A stretch of 64,000 nucleotides of DNA from Balneolaceae bacterium (GTDB lineage Bacteria > Bacteroidota > Rhodothermia > Balneolales > Balneolaceae), in the NCBI GenBank assembly GCA_020832415.1, contig JAFIES010000072.1:23561-87560 (forward strand), written 5' to 3'. A model generated the notes under the pieces. The model saw only the letters and a list, made by a program, of their open reading frames with translations. It was not told the DNA's origin and ran no database searches. Both the position numbers and the translations under genes were made by a program. Every line of letters begins with the position of its first letter. Within the stretch, counting starts at the first letter, position 1. Positions 17,101-27,270 of this stretch are shown here, piece after piece.

Positions 17101-19941
17101 TCAATCAACAACTACTTCCATTACACCCCTCATAAGCTCACCATGGCCGGGGAACGTACAGATAAACTGATATCTGCCGGGTATGGATGGTGCGGTGAAC
17201 TCAAGGAGTTCGCTTTCATTATGCCGAAGAAGCCGGCTGGCCACAAGTACATCGGGGCTATCAGGGATAAAATGCAGTTCAAAACCTCGCCCGCCCAGAT
17301 CAATCGCCATTTGATAGACTTCATCCGCCTTACCCGGCTCGGTTATCAACAGATTATGCGGCATAAAATCGGGATTGTCAAATGTGAGGCGAACGGGCTG
17401 TTCACTTCGAACCGTAAATCGTGCTACATCAAACCGCATCTGTTCAATGATCGCCCTGATTGTAAACTCTGCGATTTTTTCATCTGAAAAATCGAGTTCC
17501 ATACCAGCACGATCGAACGAATCGGACAATGGTGTTTCAGAATCGGTATGCAGATGAGCAGAGATTATTGCCGGATCCCGTTCACTCCAAAACCACTCAA
17601 CTTTTTCAGCAGCGATTCGGGCATTTTCTTTGGGTGAGTTGAGCAAATCCTGAAGCAGATCATAGTTTGGCATATTGTGCTGCTGGTGCACCCAAAGCGC
17701 TTCAAGCAGGGGGTGGGCATCGTCACTGTTTCCGGGATTAAACTGCTGAATCCAATCCTGAACAGCAGAGATCACGTGATCGGTTTCACGGCCGCTGAGT
17801 TCTACCCGTACTCTGTGGCGAATTCCATTATCGGGGTGTTTTAGCAGTTCAAGAAGGTTTTCAACCGGTTCGTTGTGGATTGGAACAGGATCGAGCAGGG
17901 GACGATCATCCGCAGTAATCCGATAGATTCGCCCGTGGATGTGATCGCGCATGGGGTCGCGCAGGTTGTGTTGCATGTGGCCGATGATGGCATTGTGCCA
18001 GTCACTAATGTAAAGTGCCCCATCATTCCCGATAACTCCATCCGTTGGTCTGAAATTTGGATCATCGGAGTAGAAAAGATCACCGATTTCCTCACCCCAT
18101 ACATGGCCGTTGTTATAGCTTAGTTCATACCGTTTGGCGCCAAGAAATCCGATCACATTGTAGATGAGAAAGTTTTCCCTGAACTCCTCCGGAAACTGGC
18201 TGGTTGACAATACCTGGTTACCCGGAACCGGGCGTATGGTATGATCGAGCAGTGGGCGTTTTTCAAATCGGTCGCCATCGAGATAAACCTGGTGAGCGGT
18301 TCCCATGGTGCCATCGGTGATAAACTGATTTCCCCAACGGTCAAAACTGATGCCGTGCGGGTTGTAGATATTTTCTACCACAAAATCGAACTCAAATGTT
18401 CTTGGATTAAATCTGTAGAGTCCCGAAACATCCGACTCCATATTCTTCCTCCAGGGGGTTTCCACATTGTTGAGATGAAAAACCCCGCGCTGGTAATAGA
18501 TCCAGCCATCCGGACCGTAAATTACGTTGTTTGCGGTATGATGGGTATCGGCCGAGTCGATGGCGCCCATCATGCGGATTTGCACATCGGCTTTATTATC
18601 GCCCGTGGTATCCTTGAGAAAGAGAATATCAGGCGCAGAGACCACAATCACACCGCCATTCCAGAACTCAAATCCGGTTGGATTGTGAATACTTGCAAAA
18701 GTAGTAGATTTATCGGCAACACCATCACCGTTTGTATCTTCAAGAATAATGAGGCGATCACTCATCTCTTTCATCGGCTCCCATTTGGGGTAGGTTGCCC
18801 AGGCGGCAACCCACAGCCGTCCCTCTGTATCTACCTGCATTTGAACCGGGTTTACCAGTTCTGGAAACATCTCCTCCGAAGCAAACAGGTTTACGGTTAG
18901 TCCCTCAGCAAGCGTCATTTTTTCAATGGCATCTTCACCGCTGATGTAGTTTGCTTCACCGGTGAAGTTGGTCTCTACCGGCTTGGGCGGGGGCACGTTA
19001 CTATCGTCCACTTCTAAATCGTTTCCTCGTGCACGTGCCCAGATTTTTTCATCGCGATTGGCTGTCATCACATCGAGCATAACCAGTTCGTGCTGGAGTG
19101 TTTCGTAATTTCCGTGAAGTTCGGCCCTGCCTCCCCATACATCATTTCCGCTTGTGGCACGGTAGCGATTAAACCAATGCCAGTTTTTATCAAGTACAGC
19201 TTCCCGGATTCCATCAATCCGGTTCCCGCGGCCCCAGGGAAGACCGCCAAAAAGATCGTTATTAATCACTTGAGCAATCTGCCGGTTTCCTTCATCAGAA
19301 AGATGAACACCATTGATGGTGAGCGGCTTTGTGGATTGATCATAGAGACTCTGTGAAGCGTTAAACAGATCAACAAAAGCGATCTCTTCCTGCCCGACTA
19401 CTTCCTGCATCACCCTGGTAATAGCCTCAAGTCGTCGATTGTTTTCGCTGCCATCGGGCAGATTCGGATCATTCAGATTTTCGTGTGCAATAGGTGAAAA
19501 GAGCACAATCTTTGGCGCTGATTCACCATTGTAAGCTTGTTCGCGCGTGTGTTCAATCCAGGCCATCAAATGCGCACGAAACTCCTCGGGACGATCATCG
19601 AATGATTCATTGTAGCCAAACATCGCAAAAATAACGTCCGCTTTAACCCGTGAAAGATGAGAGTCACTATCCCCAAAATTTTCATGTGCCCTCGGCCGAT
19701 GGTGTATATGATCTCCTGTAAATCCCAGGTTTCGTATCACCAGATTATGCTCGGGAAACGTTGCGTGGATATACGTTTCCATCCATCCATCATGCTGCAT
19801 TCTGTCGGCAAGAGAGTTGCCAATAATCGCTATTGAATCACCTTCGTTGAGCTCTATTTTCCGGTCAGGTGAACAGCCTGTCATCCAATAGATCAGAATA
19901 AAAAAGAGTGTGTATCGAAAACAGATGTGTATGTAAGACAT
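17101..19941 (-). CDS. SGNH-hydrolase / PVC-type beta-propeller / blue-copper fusion lipoprotein
   Basis: I chose the ATG at 19939-19941 because it gives a lipoprotein signal (Cys at residue 23); an in-frame ATG 23 codons earlier does not. The product is 946 residues. Residues about 28-235 are SGNH-like: 'IGNSLADR' with Ser43, 'FGYNES' with Asn111, 'NGVHLS' with His213. The usual Asp of the DxxH pair is Asn. Residues about 340-700 are a PVC-type dehydrogenase-like propeller ('FEFWNGGVIVVSAPDILFL', 'NPHGISFDRWGN'). The end (about 840-946) is a cupredoxin with a full type-1 copper set: H862, C928, H933, M937. Such propellers often carry cytochrome c; here a copper domain takes that place. Confidence 0.82.
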   Translation of the reverse strand: MSYIHICFRYTLFFILIYWMTGCSPDRKIELNEGDSIAIIGNSLADRMQHDGWMETYIHATFPEHNLVIRNLGFTGDHIHHRPRAHENFGDSDSHLSRVKADVIFAMFGYNESFDDRPEEFRAHLMAWIEHTREQAYNGESAPKIVLFSPIAHENLNDPNLPDGSENNRRLEAITRVMQEVVGQEEIAFVDLFNASQSLYDQSTKPLTINGVHLSDEGNRQIAQVINNDLFGGLPWGRGNRIDGIREAVLDKNWHWFNRYRATSGNDVWGGRAELHGNYETLQHELVMLDVMTANRDEKIWARARGNDLEVDDSNVPPPKPVETNFTGEANYISGEDAIEKMTLAEGLTVNLFASEEMFPELVNPVQMQVDTEGRLWVAAWATYPKWEPMKEMSDRLIILEDTNGDGVADKSTTFASIHNPTGFEFWNGGVIVVSAPDILFLKDTTGDNKADVQIRMMGAIDSADTHHTANNVIYGPDGWIYYQRGVFHLNNVETPWRKNMESDVSGLYRFNPRTFEFDFVVENIYNPHGISFDRWGNQFITDGTMGTAHQVYLDGDRFEKRPLLDHTIRPVPGNQVLSTSQFPEEFRENFLIYNVIGFLGAKRYELSYNNGHVWGEEIGDLFYSDDPNFRPTDGVIGNDGALYISDWHNAIIGHMQHNLRDPMRDHIHGRIYRITADDRPLLDPVPIHNEPVENLLELLKHPDNGIRHRVRVELSGRETDHVISAVQDWIQQFNPGNSDDAHPLLEALWVHQQHNMPNYDLLQDLLNSPKENARIAAEKVEWFWSERDPAIISAHLHTDSETPLSDSFDRAGMELDFSDEKIAEFTIRAIIEQMRFDVARFTVRSEQPVRLTFDNPDFMPHNLLITEPGKADEVYQMAIDLGGRGFELHFIPDSPDVLVASRLLRHNESELLEFTAPSIPGRYQFICTFPGHGELMRGVMEVVVD

Positions 19942-20092
19942 GAGAATTTCAGACAAATTGGTTAACAGACGCGAACAGTCGAGATTATGCAATTTCGGGG
20001 CGGCATTCAATTATAATTGGCGGGTAAACTTACTTCATGAAATGTTTACTCAAAGAGTCTATCTTTACCGGTCTGCAAACTGAACAACCATC

Positions 20093-21355
20093 ATGAATAA
20101 ACCTGCTCTTGCTACTGTATTTTTGGTAGTGGTGATCGATCTCCTGGGATTTGGAATCGTTCTGCCGCTACTCCCTTTCTATGCGCAGGAATTTGCCGCT
20201 TCGGCCGTGATGATTGGGCTGCTCTACAGTGTCTATTCGTTTATGCAGCTCATCTTTTCACCGATCTGGGGAAGCTGGTCCGACAGAATCGGGCGAAGGC
20301 CCATTATGCTGCTCAGTACATTTGGGGCGGTGATTGCCTACATTATTTTTGGTTTAGCCGAATCCCTGGGAGTTCTCTTTTTCTCACGTGTTATTGCCGG
20401 AATGATGGGAGGAAATATCTCAACTGCGCAGGCCTACATTGCGGATGTTACCGACAGCGAAAACCGCGCACGCGGAATGGGGCTTATTGGCGCAGCTTTT
20501 GGCATTGGTTTTGTAGTTGGACCGGCCAGTGCCACGGCATTAATACATCCATCTTTTCACGAATTTGTGGCAAATGCAGGTTTTGTTGAATTTGCCAAAT
20601 GGATGGGTGAAAACCGGTTCGCACTGCCCGGATTTTTTGCAGCTTTTCTCTCACTCTGTAGTTTTTTAATGGTACTTTTCCTGTTACCTGAAACAGTGGA
20701 TACATCCAAAGAGAGGCCTGCCGCTTTCAGGCGGCCAAGTGTTTTTACACCGCGCTTTTGGCGCCTGCTTAAAGAGCAGAAAGGAAAATCTTCAAGGGGG
20801 TATCTGATTCCGCTCGTTATTGGCTTTTTTCTGCTTTCATTTGGCGAATCGAGCCTGTACAGTTCCTTTCCGCTGTTTGCCGAGGGGCAGCTCAATATGA
20901 CGGCCGAACAGGTTGGTGTTCAGTTTTTCTACATCGGGATTATCGCTGTGGTTGTGCAGGGATTTCTGATCAAACCCCTGACCAATAAATTTGCAGAAGA
21001 GAAGCTCTTTATGACGGGAAACATCCTGATGGTAATCGGTCTTGGACTGATACCCCTGGCTCACAATGCAGTTACACTTGCCATGTTTCTTGGTTTGATG
21101 GCAATCGGGAAAAGTCTCAATTCACCTACCATTACCAGCCTGATTTCAAAAGAGGCAGAAGCAGATAATGTCGGCGCTGTGATGGGTGCTGCTCAGGGGC
21201 TGTCAGGTCTCGGACGAATGATTGGCCCAACCTGGGGTGGTGCTCTCTTTGCTGTTTATTTTGGGCTGCCGTTTGGCGCTACAGCACTTATTGTGGCAAC
21301 CACTATATGGATTGCTATCGGGCTGATTAAGAAAGAGAAAGTAAGGCTAAGTTAA
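20093..21355 (+). CDS. MFS drug-efflux-type transporter (TetA/DHA1-like)
   Basis: This 420-residue protein has 12 predicted membrane helices. It shows the DHA1 signatures 'LLGFGIVLPLLPFYA' at the start, motif A 'GSWSDRIGRRPIML' (about residues 63-76) and motif C-like 'GAAFGIGFVVGPA' (about 142-154). TetA-like members exchange protons for tetracycline or other drugs, but many homologues in this group are not resistance genes, and the substrate cannot be read from sequence. It stands alone, divergent from the propeller-fusion gene and followed by serA after 142 bp. Confidence 0.9.
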   Translation: MNKPALATVFLVVVIDLLGFGIVLPLLPFYAQEFAASAVMIGLLYSVYSFMQLIFSPIWGSWSDRIGRRPIMLLSTFGAVIAYIIFGLAESLGVLFFSRVIAGMMGGNISTAQAYIADVTDSENRARGMGLIGAAFGIGFVVGPASATALIHPSFHEFVANAGFVEFAKWMGENRFALPGFFAAFLSLCSFLMVLFLLPETVDTSKERPAAFRRPSVFTPRFWRLLKEQKGKSSRGYLIPLVIGFFLLSFGESSLYSSFPLFAEGQLNMTAEQVGVQFFYIGIIAVVVQGFLIKPLTNKFAEEKLFMTGNILMVIGLGLIPLAHNAVTLAMFLGLMAIGKSLNSPTITSLISKEAEADNVGAVMGAAQGLSGLGRMIGPTWGGALFAVYFGLPFGATALIVATTIWIAIGLIKKEKVRLS

Positions 21356-21497
21356 AGCAGCATTTCAACCAGCCATAAAGATTCAGCAGCTTGTCAATAT
21401 TGAACTTTAAAATTGAGTTAAGATCACCTCAATTATTTCAGGATGTATCAGGCTTTCAGTACCTTCTAAGAAAGATTAAAATTTAAAATGTACTTCC

Positions 21498-22700
21498 ATG
21501 AGAGTATACCTTGCCGATAAACTACCCGATGAAGCTGTTGACCAGCTTAAAAAACTAAAACTGGATGTTGTATCAAACCCAAAAGCCACATCTTCAGAGC
21601 TTGATGCAGGGATTGGTCGGGCACAGGTACTGATAGTGCGCTCCACGGTTGTGAGTGAAAGCTGTATTAATAACAGCCCGGAGCTTAGCCTGATTATCCG
21701 GGCCGGCGCCGGAGTGAACAATATTGATATGAAAGCCGCAAGCAATATGGGCATCTATGTAGCCAACTGTCCGGGGCAAAATTCTATTGCTGTAGCTGAA
21801 CTGGCCATGGGGCTTATTCTCTCTCTGGATCGATATATCGCAGATAATGTATCTGATTTTCGAACCGGAAAGTGGAACAAAGCAGCATTCAGCAAAGCAG
21901 ATGGAGTTTATGGTAAAGTGCTTGGAATCATCGGTACAGGGCAAATCGGCCGGGAGGTCATCAAACGGGCAAAGGCATTTGGAATGCCGGTAATTGCATG
22001 GTCCCGATCGCTTACAGATGAATTGGCTGAAGAACTTGATATTTCTCGGGCAAAAAGTGTTAAGGAAGTTGCTGAAAATTGTGATGTACTCTCAATCCAT
22101 CTTGCACAGAATGAGCACACGAAAGGAATCATATCAAAAGAGATATTGGGGGCATTAAAAAATGGCGCTATGGTGATTAATACCTCCCGTGCGGGTGTGG
22201 TGGATGAAGAGGCATTATACAGTGAATTAAAATCAGAACGGCTGTGGGCCGGGCTCGATGTGTTTAGTAATGAGCCGGAATTTAAAGAGGGGGAATTCAG
22301 CAGCCGTTTTCAGGATTTGAGTCATGCCTATGTAACGCATCATATCGGTGCAAGTACAACTCAGGCACAGCTTGCAGTTGCCAATGATGCAGTGGATATT
22401 GTTCGCGGATATGTGCAAGAAGGTCATGTTCGAAACTGGCTGAACCGGTGTGATCAGACCGATGCGCCGTGGCAAATTGTAGTGAGGCATTACGACAAAC
22501 CCGGTGTAATTGCCAACGTAATGACCGAACTGAAAGATGCAGATATCAATGCACAGGAGCTTACCAATGTAATTTTTGATGGAAAACGAACCGCATGCTG
22601 TACCATTCAGCTTGATGCAAAACCATCTGACAAAATCATGAAGAGTATTCGCACACGGCAGGATGAAGTGATCAGTGCTACGCTACTGAAACGATCCTGA
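21498..22700 (+). CDS. serA: D-3-phosphoglycerate dehydrogenase
   Basis: SerA catalyses the NAD-dependent first step of serine synthesis. The 400-residue protein has the 2-hydroxyacid dehydrogenase domains. These include 'LIIRAGAGVNNIDMKAA', the NAD loop 'VLGIIGTGQIGREVIKRA', the catalytic Arg in 'INTSRAGVVDE' and the catalytic His in 'VTHHIGASTTQAQ'. The C-terminal part (about 325-400) looks like an ACT-type regulatory domain ('HYDKPGVIANVMTELKDADIN'), so serine feedback is possible. It is monocistronic here. Confidence 0.93.
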   Translation: MRVYLADKLPDEAVDQLKKLKLDVVSNPKATSSELDAGIGRAQVLIVRSTVVSESCINNSPELSLIIRAGAGVNNIDMKAASNMGIYVANCPGQNSIAVAELAMGLILSLDRYIADNVSDFRTGKWNKAAFSKADGVYGKVLGIIGTGQIGREVIKRAKAFGMPVIAWSRSLTDELAEELDISRAKSVKEVAENCDVLSIHLAQNEHTKGIISKEILGALKNGAMVINTSRAGVVDEEALYSELKSERLWAGLDVFSNEPEFKEGEFSSRFQDLSHAYVTHHIGASTTQAQLAVANDAVDIVRGYVQEGHVRNWLNRCDQTDAPWQIVVRHYDKPGVIANVMTELKDADINAQELTNVIFDGKRTACCTIQLDAKPSDKIMKSIRTRQDEVISATLLKRS

Positions 22701-22780
22701 TCTCCGATTGAATACACTGCAAAAAATTGTGAACGCAGATTGTTTAAGTGGGGCGTTTATGATTTATCTATATACAGAAA

Positions 22781-23620
22781 TTATCTTCCCGATTTTTCAA
22801 ACAGATCACTCGACTGGCCGCCGGATGGGGTGAAAGGCCTGAAATAGAGTCTGTTTCCCCAATTCTCAAGCCGATCAAACCAGCCATACACAAACTCCGG
22901 TGAAAACTGCGATTCATGGCAAAGTGCCGATTGAATGGCTACATCGGCCTCTTCATCCGAAAATTTTATCTCCACTGTCATATATTGATCGTCCACTCCC
23001 ATAAACATCCACTCATCATCATCAAGCAGTGAGGTTGGAATGCCGGTGAAAAAGAGTGATGGATTGAAATCCCATTCACGGCTCAAAAATACCTGAGTGG
23101 TTGCAATACCCACCATTCTGTGATCCAGGTGGTTTGAAAATCCATCCGGGCCAAAGGTGATGATTACATCCGGTTGATACTCTTCAAAAAGGCGGTGCAA
23201 ATCCTGTTTTAACCCGCGCGTTTGTGAAATGATAGCTCCGTGACCGTCTCTCATGCCAAGCTGATCCTCATAATCGAGATGAATAAGTTCTGCACCGAGA
23301 AGTTCAGCCGCACATTGAAGCTCTACGCGCCGAACAGCGGCAAGTTCGTCTTCATCTTCTATATCGGTATTTTCGTTGAAACCGAGTCGCCCATCCGTAG
23401 CGGTAACAAGTATAACATAGTAACCGCGATTGGCGTACTGGTGCAAAACGGAGCTGACCAGGGTTTCATCATCAGGGTGGGCAAATACGGCCATCAGAAC
23501 ATTACCGCCGTTGGTGCGATCATAAGATTCAGGTGCCTCATCACACGAGCTGATAAACCCCGCGAACAGTAAAAACAGTAACAGTGAAGAAAACGTGAGG
23601 TGCTTTGAAAGTGGATTCAT
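22781..23620 (-). CDS. PIG-L-family zinc deacetylase, lipoprotein
   Basis: This 279-residue protein has a lipoprotein signal peptide (Cys near residue 26). The LmbE/PIG-L metal motif is 'AHPDDE' (about 46-51) and the distal His motif is 'NHLDHR'. The family removes N-acetyl groups from GlcNAc-type conjugates such as mycothiol or bacillithiol precursors, glycans or antibiotics. An exported version probably acts on glycans or envelope sugars. It is divergent from the GCPII-like peptidase gene. Confidence 0.9.
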   Translation of the reverse strand: MNPLSKHLTFSSLLLFLLFAGFISSCDEAPESYDRTNGGNVLMAVFAHPDDETLVSSVLHQYANRGYYVILVTATDGRLGFNENTDIEDEDELAAVRRVELQCAAELLGAELIHLDYEDQLGMRDGHGAIISQTRGLKQDLHRLFEEYQPDVIITFGPDGFSNHLDHRMVGIATTQVFLSREWDFNPSLFFTGIPTSLLDDDEWMFMGVDDQYMTVEIKFSDEEADVAIQSALCHESQFSPEFVYGWFDRLENWGNRLYFRPFTPSGGQSSDLFEKSGR

Positions 23621-23865
23621 AAAACCGGCCGATTAAATTAAATGTTGGAGAGATGCGATAAAACCGAAACGTATTATGAATATCATCGAAGGAAACCAGA
23701 AAAACAATAAAATGATAAGACAGAGAAGAGTTTAGCCGGAATATCCATTCCTGAGCCGTACGCAAGTAAAAAGCTACTTTGACAAAGTCATCCATCTTTC
23801 CTAAACATCTGTCGAAAAAAATTACGTACTTGTTTCAAAATTCAAACACCAGACCAGTCATTACA

Positions 23866-25977
23866 ATGAAAACCCTGATCACTCTTTTCACTCTCATTTT
23901 CTGTTTCACAACAGCCACTGCCCAGGATTTGGAGAGGCCTGCATCACTAACCGGATTTATGGATGCCCTGGTACCGGCTCAGCTTGAGCTTGAACAGGCG
24001 ATGATTCAATTTCATCAGCCCGAAACGTACCGAAAGCACCTCTACAATTTAACACAGCATCCCAATATTGCCGGCACACCGGGCAGTGAAAAAGTGATAA
24101 AGTACATCACAGAAGTGATGGCAAATGCCGGTCTTGCGGTATCCCATTACGATTATGATGCATGGATGCCAGAGCCCGGCAGTGCAAGTATTTCATTGGT
24201 TCGACCCATCCGGATGCCGCTGAACAATCAGGAGTATGTGTATGATGAAGATCCCTACACCTCACACCCTGATCTGCTTCATGGTTGGAATGCATACAGC
24301 GGTTCGGGAGAGATAACGGCTGAAATTGTATATGCAAATTATGGACGAAAGGAGGACTTTGAAAAGCTTGAGGTGCTTGGGGTAGATCTGACCGGAAAAA
24401 TCGTGATCGCCCGATATGGAGGCAATTTCAGGGGGTTCAAAGCAAAATTTGCTGAAGAGGCAGGTGCAGCCGGGCTCATTATCTATACCGACCCGGCCAA
24501 TGGCGGCTATGTGAACGGCCTCACATATCCCGATGGAATTTACAGCGATGAAAGTGCTATTCAGCGCGGATCTCTGTTAACATTGGACTATTTTGGAGAT
24601 CCGCTGACTCCCTTTGAGCCCGCCCTTCCGCTCGATGGTGATGTTCAGGTTGAGCGTCTTGATCCCGAAGAGGTTGCCTTTCACACCATACCGGTTGCTC
24701 CGATTGGATACGGAGCCGCAGAAGAAATTTTATCGCGAATGAAAGGAGAGGCGGTTCCACAAAGCTGGCAAGGCGGCCTCCCGTTTACCTACAGGCTTAC
24801 AGGTGGCGATCAGTTAAAGGTGAACCTGAAAGTGGACCAGCCACACGATTTTACCCGTATCACCAATGTGATCGGAACCATTGAAGGGAGTGACTACCCG
24901 GATGAGTGGATCATACTCGGCTCGCATCACGACGCCTGGGGATTCGGTGCTACAGATCCCAACAGCGGCACGGCTATGCTGCTTAACCTTGCAGAAAGCC
25001 TGGGAGAAATGGTAGAAAATGGATGGCAGCCACGGCGAAGTATTATGATTGCCCATTGGGATGCGGAGGAGTTTATGCTGATCGGTTCGTCGGAGTGGGT
25101 AGAGCAGCTTCGGGAAGAACTTGATGCAAAAGCTGTACTCTACCTGAATGCGGATATGTCGGTAACCGGACCAAATTTTCGGTCTTCCGCATCACCATCT
25201 CTGAAAAAGCCGATTATTGAGGCGACAAAAGTGGTGAAACATCCGGACAGCGGCACAAGCATTTACGACACATGGATTTTGGATGGGCAGGATGAACCGG
25301 GGATTGGTAATCTGGGTGGCGGATCAGACCATGTGGGCTTTTACATGCACGCGGGAATTCCATCAGCCGGAATTTCTATTTCGGGGAGTGTGCCGATTTA
25401 CCACACCAATTTCGATACATTCTGGTTTTATGAAACGTACCTCGACAGCACTTTCAGTTATGGCCCGGCGCTGGCCGGTGTATATGGGGTTGTGGCTACC
25501 CGTTTTGCCCAGGCCGATGTTTTACCGTACGACGTGGTTCGATATGCAACGGATATCAGTGATCACATCGGTACGCTGAGCTACAGGGCAGAAGTTCTTG
25601 AACGATCCATCAACATAGAAAACCTTGAAATGCTGATTTCTGAAACGATGGAGCTGGCAACGCAGGTTGAGGCGTCAATTCCCAATTTTGTTGAATCAAA
25701 TCCATCCGGTGAAACTCTGCAGGAAGTAAACGCACAGTTAATCAGCCTTGAGCGCTCTTTCCTGGATGATGATGGCCTGCCATTCAGTAAGTGGCAGCAG
25801 TCACTTTACGCGTCTACCGACCCCTGGAGCATGTACGCCTCATGGATGATTCCGGGAGTGAGGTACATTCTTGAGGATGAACGATCGGATGAAGAACTTC
25901 ACCGTGAAATTGAGAGGTTTGAGGCGGCGGTGAACCGATTGAATCAGAAGTTGAATAAAATCCTGAGACTTATTTGA
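23866..25977 (+). CDS. exported glutamate-carboxypeptidase-II-like M28B metallopeptidase
   Basis: I chose the ATG at 23866 (MKTLITLFTLIFC, Sec signal peptide ending TATAQ) instead of an upstream ATG, giving 703 residues. Domains are a PA domain (about 115-285), an M28B catalytic domain (about 315-555) and a transferrin-receptor-like dimerisation domain (about 580-700). Zinc residues are visible: His/Asp in 'LGSHHDAWGFGATDPNSG', Glu-Glu in 'HWDAEEFMLIGSSEW', Asp in 'LNADMS' and His in 'GGSDHVGFYMHAGIP'. The likely role is release of C-terminal acidic residues or dipeptides from peptides outside the cytoplasm. Confidence 0.92.
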   Translation: MKTLITLFTLIFCFTTATAQDLERPASLTGFMDALVPAQLELEQAMIQFHQPETYRKHLYNLTQHPNIAGTPGSEKVIKYITEVMANAGLAVSHYDYDAWMPEPGSASISLVRPIRMPLNNQEYVYDEDPYTSHPDLLHGWNAYSGSGEITAEIVYANYGRKEDFEKLEVLGVDLTGKIVIARYGGNFRGFKAKFAEEAGAAGLIIYTDPANGGYVNGLTYPDGIYSDESAIQRGSLLTLDYFGDPLTPFEPALPLDGDVQVERLDPEEVAFHTIPVAPIGYGAAEEILSRMKGEAVPQSWQGGLPFTYRLTGGDQLKVNLKVDQPHDFTRITNVIGTIEGSDYPDEWIILGSHHDAWGFGATDPNSGTAMLLNLAESLGEMVENGWQPRRSIMIAHWDAEEFMLIGSSEWVEQLREELDAKAVLYLNADMSVTGPNFRSSASPSLKKPIIEATKVVKHPDSGTSIYDTWILDGQDEPGIGNLGGGSDHVGFYMHAGIPSAGISISGSVPIYHTNFDTFWFYETYLDSTFSYGPALAGVYGVVATRFAQADVLPYDVVRYATDISDHIGTLSYRAEVLERSINIENLEMLISETMELATQVEASIPNFVESNPSGETLQEVNAQLISLERSFLDDDGLPFSKWQQSLYASTDPWSMYASWMIPGVRYILEDERSDEELHREIERFEAAVNRLNQKLNKILRLI

Positions 25978-26013
25978 TCTGTTTTGATTTCTGCTGATTG
26001 AACTGCATCAAAA

Positions 26014-27270
26014 TCAAGGCTGAGGGCGCTGGAGCCATGGTTCAGGATTAACCATTCGGCTGCCTTCGCTGATCAGGAAGTGTAATACCGGCCCGCGTAT
26101 GGAGTTGGAATCACCGGAAAGGCCGATCACATCGCCTTTACGAAGCACCTGGTTTCGGCGCACAAAAATATCACTCAGATTTCCGTAAGCACTGTTGTAT
26201 CCACCATGGTTTACAAAAACCACATCGCCATAACCGGTCAGATTTTGAATTCCATACACATATCCATCACTTACCACATGTACACTCGATCGAGGCAGTG
26301 TTGAAATATCAATACCTGTACTTTGTGTACGGGTGTTGTAAACCGGGTGTATCCGCTCGCCAAACCGCTCGGTGATGGTTCCATTTTCTACCGGCCAGGG
26401 AAGCTGCCCGCGCTGTTCACGAAAACGGTTTTCAAACTGATTAATCTCTTCTTCACTCACAGCTACTTCCCGGCGAACAATTTCAGCACCGGAGGCTTCA
26501 GCCCGCCTCAGCCGTTCCTGTTCGCGCAGCAGGTTTTCCATTGCAGACTGCAGATTTTCGCGCTGTTGACGCGATTCATTTCGGCGCTGTTCAAGGCTGG
26601 TAACATCACTTCTCAGTGTTTGTACAACCTGTTGCTGTTGTTGCTGCTGCTGCTCAAGGGTTGATGTTTCCCTTCGAATGGCAGCAAGAGATTCTTCATT
26701 TCTCACCCGGGTTGATTCAAGATCCTGTTTGGATTGTTCAAGCTGAGTTTGTGTCTGTTCAATTTCATCAACCTGCCCCTGAAGGTGTTTATTGAATTGA
26801 GCGAGGTAGTAGGAGCGAATCATCAGTTGATTGATAGAGGTGGATGTGAGCAGCAGTGCAAGCTCGGTGGTTCGGCCGTGTTTATAGAGGTAGGTGAGTG
26901 TTGATTTATACTGATCAATTAACTCTGCGAGCTGCTGCTCAAGCTGGCGCAGGTTTCTTTCGATCAGCTGAATCTCTTCTGCAATCTGATTCTGTTCACG
27001 GTTCATCTGCCGGAGCCTTTCCTGTTGCAGAGAAATAAGACGATTCAGCTCTTCAAAACGCCTGTAAACTTCATCATACTCCTGTGTTACTTCGTCGAGG
27101 CGGCCGGTGATGTTTTCAATTTGCCGGTCCAGATTTTCAATTTGCGATCGTGTTGATTGCTGCCTCTCCATCAGCTGCGATCGCAAATAGTCATAAGATG
27201 TCTGGCCGGATGCCATATCGGCAAGGGCAAGAAAAAGGATAACCGATAATAAAGAGAGTTTTTTAATCAT
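26014..27270 (-). CDS. EnvC/NlpD-type murein hydrolase activator with degenerate LytM (M23) domain
   Basis: This 418-residue protein has a signal peptide (1-22), a long coiled coil rich in Q/E/R (about 28-285, including Q207-Q214) and a C-terminal M23/LytM domain (286-412). Two catalytic positions are altered. The H-x-G-I-D motif reads S317-T-G-I-D321, and the usual 'YAHL' reads Y362-G-N-L, so His is replaced twice; H397 in 'LHFLI' remains. It is therefore probably not a peptidase but an amidase activator, like EnvC. It overlaps the DUF4292 stop by 4 bp, in an operon with a TPR protein. Confidence 0.9.
   Translation of the reverse strand: MIKKLSLLSVILFLALADMASGQTSYDYLRSQLMERQQSTRSQIENLDRQIENITGRLDEVTQEYDEVYRRFEELNRLISLQQERLRQMNREQNQIAEEIQLIERNLRQLEQQLAELIDQYKSTLTYLYKHGRTTELALLLTSTSINQLMIRSYYLAQFNKHLQGQVDEIEQTQTQLEQSKQDLESTRVRNEESLAAIRRETSTLEQQQQQQQQVVQTLRSDVTSLEQRRNESRQQRENLQSAMENLLREQERLRRAEASGAEIVRREVAVSEEEINQFENRFREQRGQLPWPVENGTITERFGERIHPVYNTRTQSTGIDISTLPRSSVHVVSDGYVYGIQNLTGYGDVVFVNHGGYNSAYGNLSDIFVRRNQVLRKGDVIGLSGDSNSIRGPVLHFLISEGSRMVNPEPWLQRPQP

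Noticed and set aside
18241..18900. 219-codon forward frame inside the propeller-fusion gene
   Set aside because: Antisense to a well-supported propeller domain; no signal or motif of its own.
20093..21355. Reading the MFS gene as a tetracycline-resistance gene
   Set aside because: The motifs fit the whole DHA1 group, and there is no TetR partner or mobile context.
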